Of a stretch of 20,482 nucleotides of DNA, positions 19,101 to 20,482 are shown in pieces. The notes under the pieces are model-generated. The model was not told the origin of the DNA. It saw only the letters and a program-made list of their open reading frames with translations, and did not search any database. This DNA is from Phallusia fumigata (lineage: Eukaryota > Chordata > Ascidiacea > Phlebobranchia > Ascidiidae): NCBI GenBank assembly GCA_008931825.1, contig QXVZ01027529.1, positions 1 through 20,482 of the forward strand, read 5' to 3'. Numbering within the stretch: position 1 is the first letter of the stretch; each line of letters begins with the position of its first letter. The position numbers and the translations under genes are program-made.

Positions 19101-19274
19101 AGATTTAATTGCGTCACTTAAGGGCACGTTTTACAACCAATTGGTTTTAATTTTCCGTTTTTTAATGACATAGGCTTAGAAAAACATGTTGTGCATGAAA
19201 TTTTCAAAACAGGACGTTAAAAAACTGGTGTAAAATACAAAATATCGATGAAAATACGGTCTAACAAACCTCAT
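16113..19274 (-). CDS. RPL19: 60S ribosomal protein L19 (eL19), six exons
   Basis: This is a component of the large ribosomal subunit in the cytosol. Coding exons: 19270-19274 (ATGAG only), 18686-18792, 17898-18020, 17312-17432, 16687-16797 and 16113-16242. All borders are GT/AG and the phases add up to 198 residues (human 196). The five-base first coding exon, which splits the second codon, is the arrangement I recall for vertebrate RPL19 genes. Identity to the family is very high: [74 protein letters not shown] and [18 protein letters not shown]. The C-terminal basic helix ends [12 protein letters not shown]. No reading-frame damage is seen. Introns are 444-665 bp. I found no C/D snoRNA box pair in them. 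LNPK lies tail-to-tail or may span this locus. Confidence 0.98.
16274..16579. mobile_element. Possible hAT-like non-autonomous element (RPL19 intron 5)
   Basis: The left end reads cagggggttggcaac and the right end, inverted, reads caggggtctgagac. An internal ggcccgc..tggcctgc pattern is typical of some hAT non-autonomous elements. I could not find a matching 8-bp target-site duplication (agttaacc against ttttagca), so this is tentative. Confidence 0.3.
17040..17240 (+). repeat. Dispersed repeat, copy B (RPL19 intron 4)
   Basis: It carries the same exact 20-mer as copy A (17207-17226 against 13197-13216). An upstream collinear block, gtcttactcacaggaattt then tgtgtaac, is present, with about 60 bp of extra sequence inserted between the blocks. 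Boundaries are approximate. Confidence 0.6.
17257..17303. repeat. Two-unit tandem repeat, 28-bp period
   Basis: The 17-mer ttaggaagtaaacagta occurs exactly at 17259-17275 and 17287-17303. The second unit ends 8 bases from the RPL19 exon 4 boundary (17312), so the duplication sits just inside the donor of intron 4. Confidence 0.7.
18021..18685 (-). other. RPL19 intron 2
   Basis: A 665-bp intron, the longest of the gene. No snoRNA boxes, repeat ends or coding exons were recognised on either strand. Confidence 0.5.
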
Positions 19275-19297
19275 GATTGCACCAGGGACCACAACAC

Positions 19298-19307
19298 GGG
19301 GAAAAAG
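19298..19307 (-). promoter_or_regulatory. TOP-like transcription start of RPL19
   Basis: On the minus strand CTTTTTCCCC lies 24-33 nt before the ATG, the arrangement of a 5' terminal oligopyrimidine tract, which marks ribosomal protein mRNAs and puts translation under TOR/LARP1 control. The start base is inferred to be the C near 19307. An AATAAAAG stretch lies roughly 37 nt upstream and might act as a weak TATA-like element. Confidence 0.6.
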
Positions 19308-20200
19308 ACCCGGATGTTGCGAGCATCAAAAACGGTGCTTTTATTTCGGATGATCGGTAGAGTTCGTGTAAATTTTTATTACAACGGGGACTGAATTAAA
19401 ACAGCAACTGCACAAATAACTGTCTCTTTTGTTGACTAAAATAAGCTTGGTTTTGTAGAAAAAAAAATCGTGTTGCTGCGGTTGGCTGTCTTTGGAAGAT
19501 TGCAAAAATGTGATTAAATTGCCCTTGATTGTAAAAAGTGAAAAGATTTTAAAACCCAAAAGCAACTTCAGATAAAGTTTAATGATTTGGGTTTAAATCC
19601 ACAAATGTCTTGCACTTTAGTCAAATTACTTGGGAGAACTCAAATAAAACGTCACAACAGAAAAAAAATCACGACCTCATGCTATCGTAGCTAAAAAGTT
19701 TGTGTAATGTGACGATCAATGTGGTGGATAATAACGAAAATTTCGTTATTTATTGTAGTAATTATGAAAACAAAGGTCATGCATTACTATCCATGTATAG
19801 AATAGAATGTAATATAAAAAAGAAATAATTCACACGCTGTGGTGCTCCTGTAAAAATTGCGCGGCTGCATATGTTGAGCAGGCCTGATAATATTAAAGAG
19901 GCCTTTTTATACATGCCATTGTTATTAATTTTAGGTACACAACCCACAGTTTTAAACAGCCGCAATAAAAAGATAGCCTACAAGTACTTGTGTGTGAAAC
20001 ATTTTCTACGTTTCACTCCTGATGATGACAGCAGCGTTTGTCAAACGTGGAAAATGTTTTACAGACAAGTACTGGCCTGTATTTTCCTGTTGAGAGTGTT
20101 TTGTTTTGATTGTATTGTATATTCTAACAAATGGAATCCCTGTCATTATGTCATACACTTTATCACAGCTCTATGCAGAAACGACGTTCGCTATCGCAAT
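19308..20200. other. Upstream region of RPL19, no gene recognised
   Basis: AT-rich DNA that begins with the RPL19 promoter. A 111-codon + strand frame at 19871-20206 has no recognisable domain and unusual composition for a protein, so it is not called. A CTGATGATGAC-type repeat lies near 20020-20065. Confidence 0.5.
20015..20070 (+). repeat. CTGATGATGAC-type dispersed repeat, copy 2
   Basis: The text cctgatgatgacagcagcg followed by tttgtcaaacg resembles the copy in XPA intron 1 (7590-7650). The flanking cgttt and aaacg can pair, so a short hairpin is possible. Confidence 0.4.
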
Positions 20201-20482
20201 CGATGACGAAAACCAGACGTTTGTGACGTCATAAGCCGTGCAAGCAAAACTCTTGTATGGTTTAAAACCTCGAAGTTCAAAACAGTACGCATAGTTAGTT
20301 ACACAGACAGCAGTGCTAAATGCACATTAGTTATTATTACTTGGGCAACAAAAGACTGCATTTTCAAAACACGCGTTTTCGCACCATGGCAACTGTGCTT
20401 TACGTCATACCGTGAAGTCATTAACGACAGTTGGTGTCGTCACCTTTGCCCGACGGGTGACTACGTCATTGTCACCTTTGAC
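20200..20482. promoter_or_regulatory. Cluster of CRE-like sites at the right edge
   Basis: A full palindromic CRE, TGACGTCA, is at 20224-20231. Further TGACG/CGTCA cores are at 20204-20208, 20403-20407, 20438-20442 and 20464-20468. A 10-bp direct repeat, gtcacctttg, lies at 20439-20448 and 20471-20480, with an inverted ggtgac between. The region is richer in CG than the rest, suggesting a promoter for a gene just beyond the window. The gene itself is not visible. Confidence 0.5.

Noticed and set aside
19871-20206. A 111-codon + strand open frame
   Set aside because: No domain or signal, it spans a dispersed repeat, and no exon borders or conserved motifs support it.
1-20482. CRISPR arrays, bacterial operons or prophage
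   Set aside because: All genes are intron-containing or single-exon animal genes. No regularly spaced repeats or prokaryotic signals are present.

Overview
This is nuclear DNA of an animal. It is AT-rich and gene-dense, with short spliceosomal introns (GT..AG) and six animal genes recognisable from their protein sequence. The best guess is a tunicate such as Ciona. Compact gene spacing, many short non-autonomous elements, and gene starts preceded by splice-acceptor-like sites that could take a spliced leader all fit, but no single feature proves the species. Two N characters lie at 10676 and 15454.

Layout from left to right: (1) the 3' end of an unrecognised + strand gene (2-397). (2) RNF7/RBX2, two exons, minus strand (653-1434), whose intron carries a tRNA-derived SINE. 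(3) B3GLCT, one exon, minus strand (1921-3405), ending in KDEL. (4) About 1.7 kb of noncoding DNA with a second SINE. (5) XPA, five exons, minus strand (5165-8190), with a 397-bp hAT-type MITE in intron 2 and an inverted-repeat cluster in intron 3. (6) MED17, one exon, minus strand (8523-10520). (7) A divergent intergenic region. (8) LNPK/lunapark, + strand, nine exons visible (11360-15347), stopping in the middle of its zinc finger. (9) A repeat-rich gap. (10) RPL19, six exons, minus strand (16113-19274), with a TOP-like start. (11) About 1.2 kb without a recognised gene, ending in a cluster of CRE-like sites at the right edge.

The genes are housekeeping functions with no shared pathway: cullin-RING ubiquitylation (RNF7), ER glycosylation of thrombospondin repeats (B3GLCT), nucleotide excision repair (XPA), transcription (MED17), ER tubule junctions (LNPK) and translation (RPL19). 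Four consecutive genes (RNF7, B3GLCT, XPA, MED17) share the minus strand, but their spacing is a few hundred bases or more, so a tight operon is not evident.

I found no clearly new biological system. The points most worth a second look are the missing 3' half of LNPK and its relation to antisense RPL19, the acceptor-like sites exactly 20 nt upstream of both single-exon genes, the CRE-like cluster at the right edge, and several dispersed repeat families.
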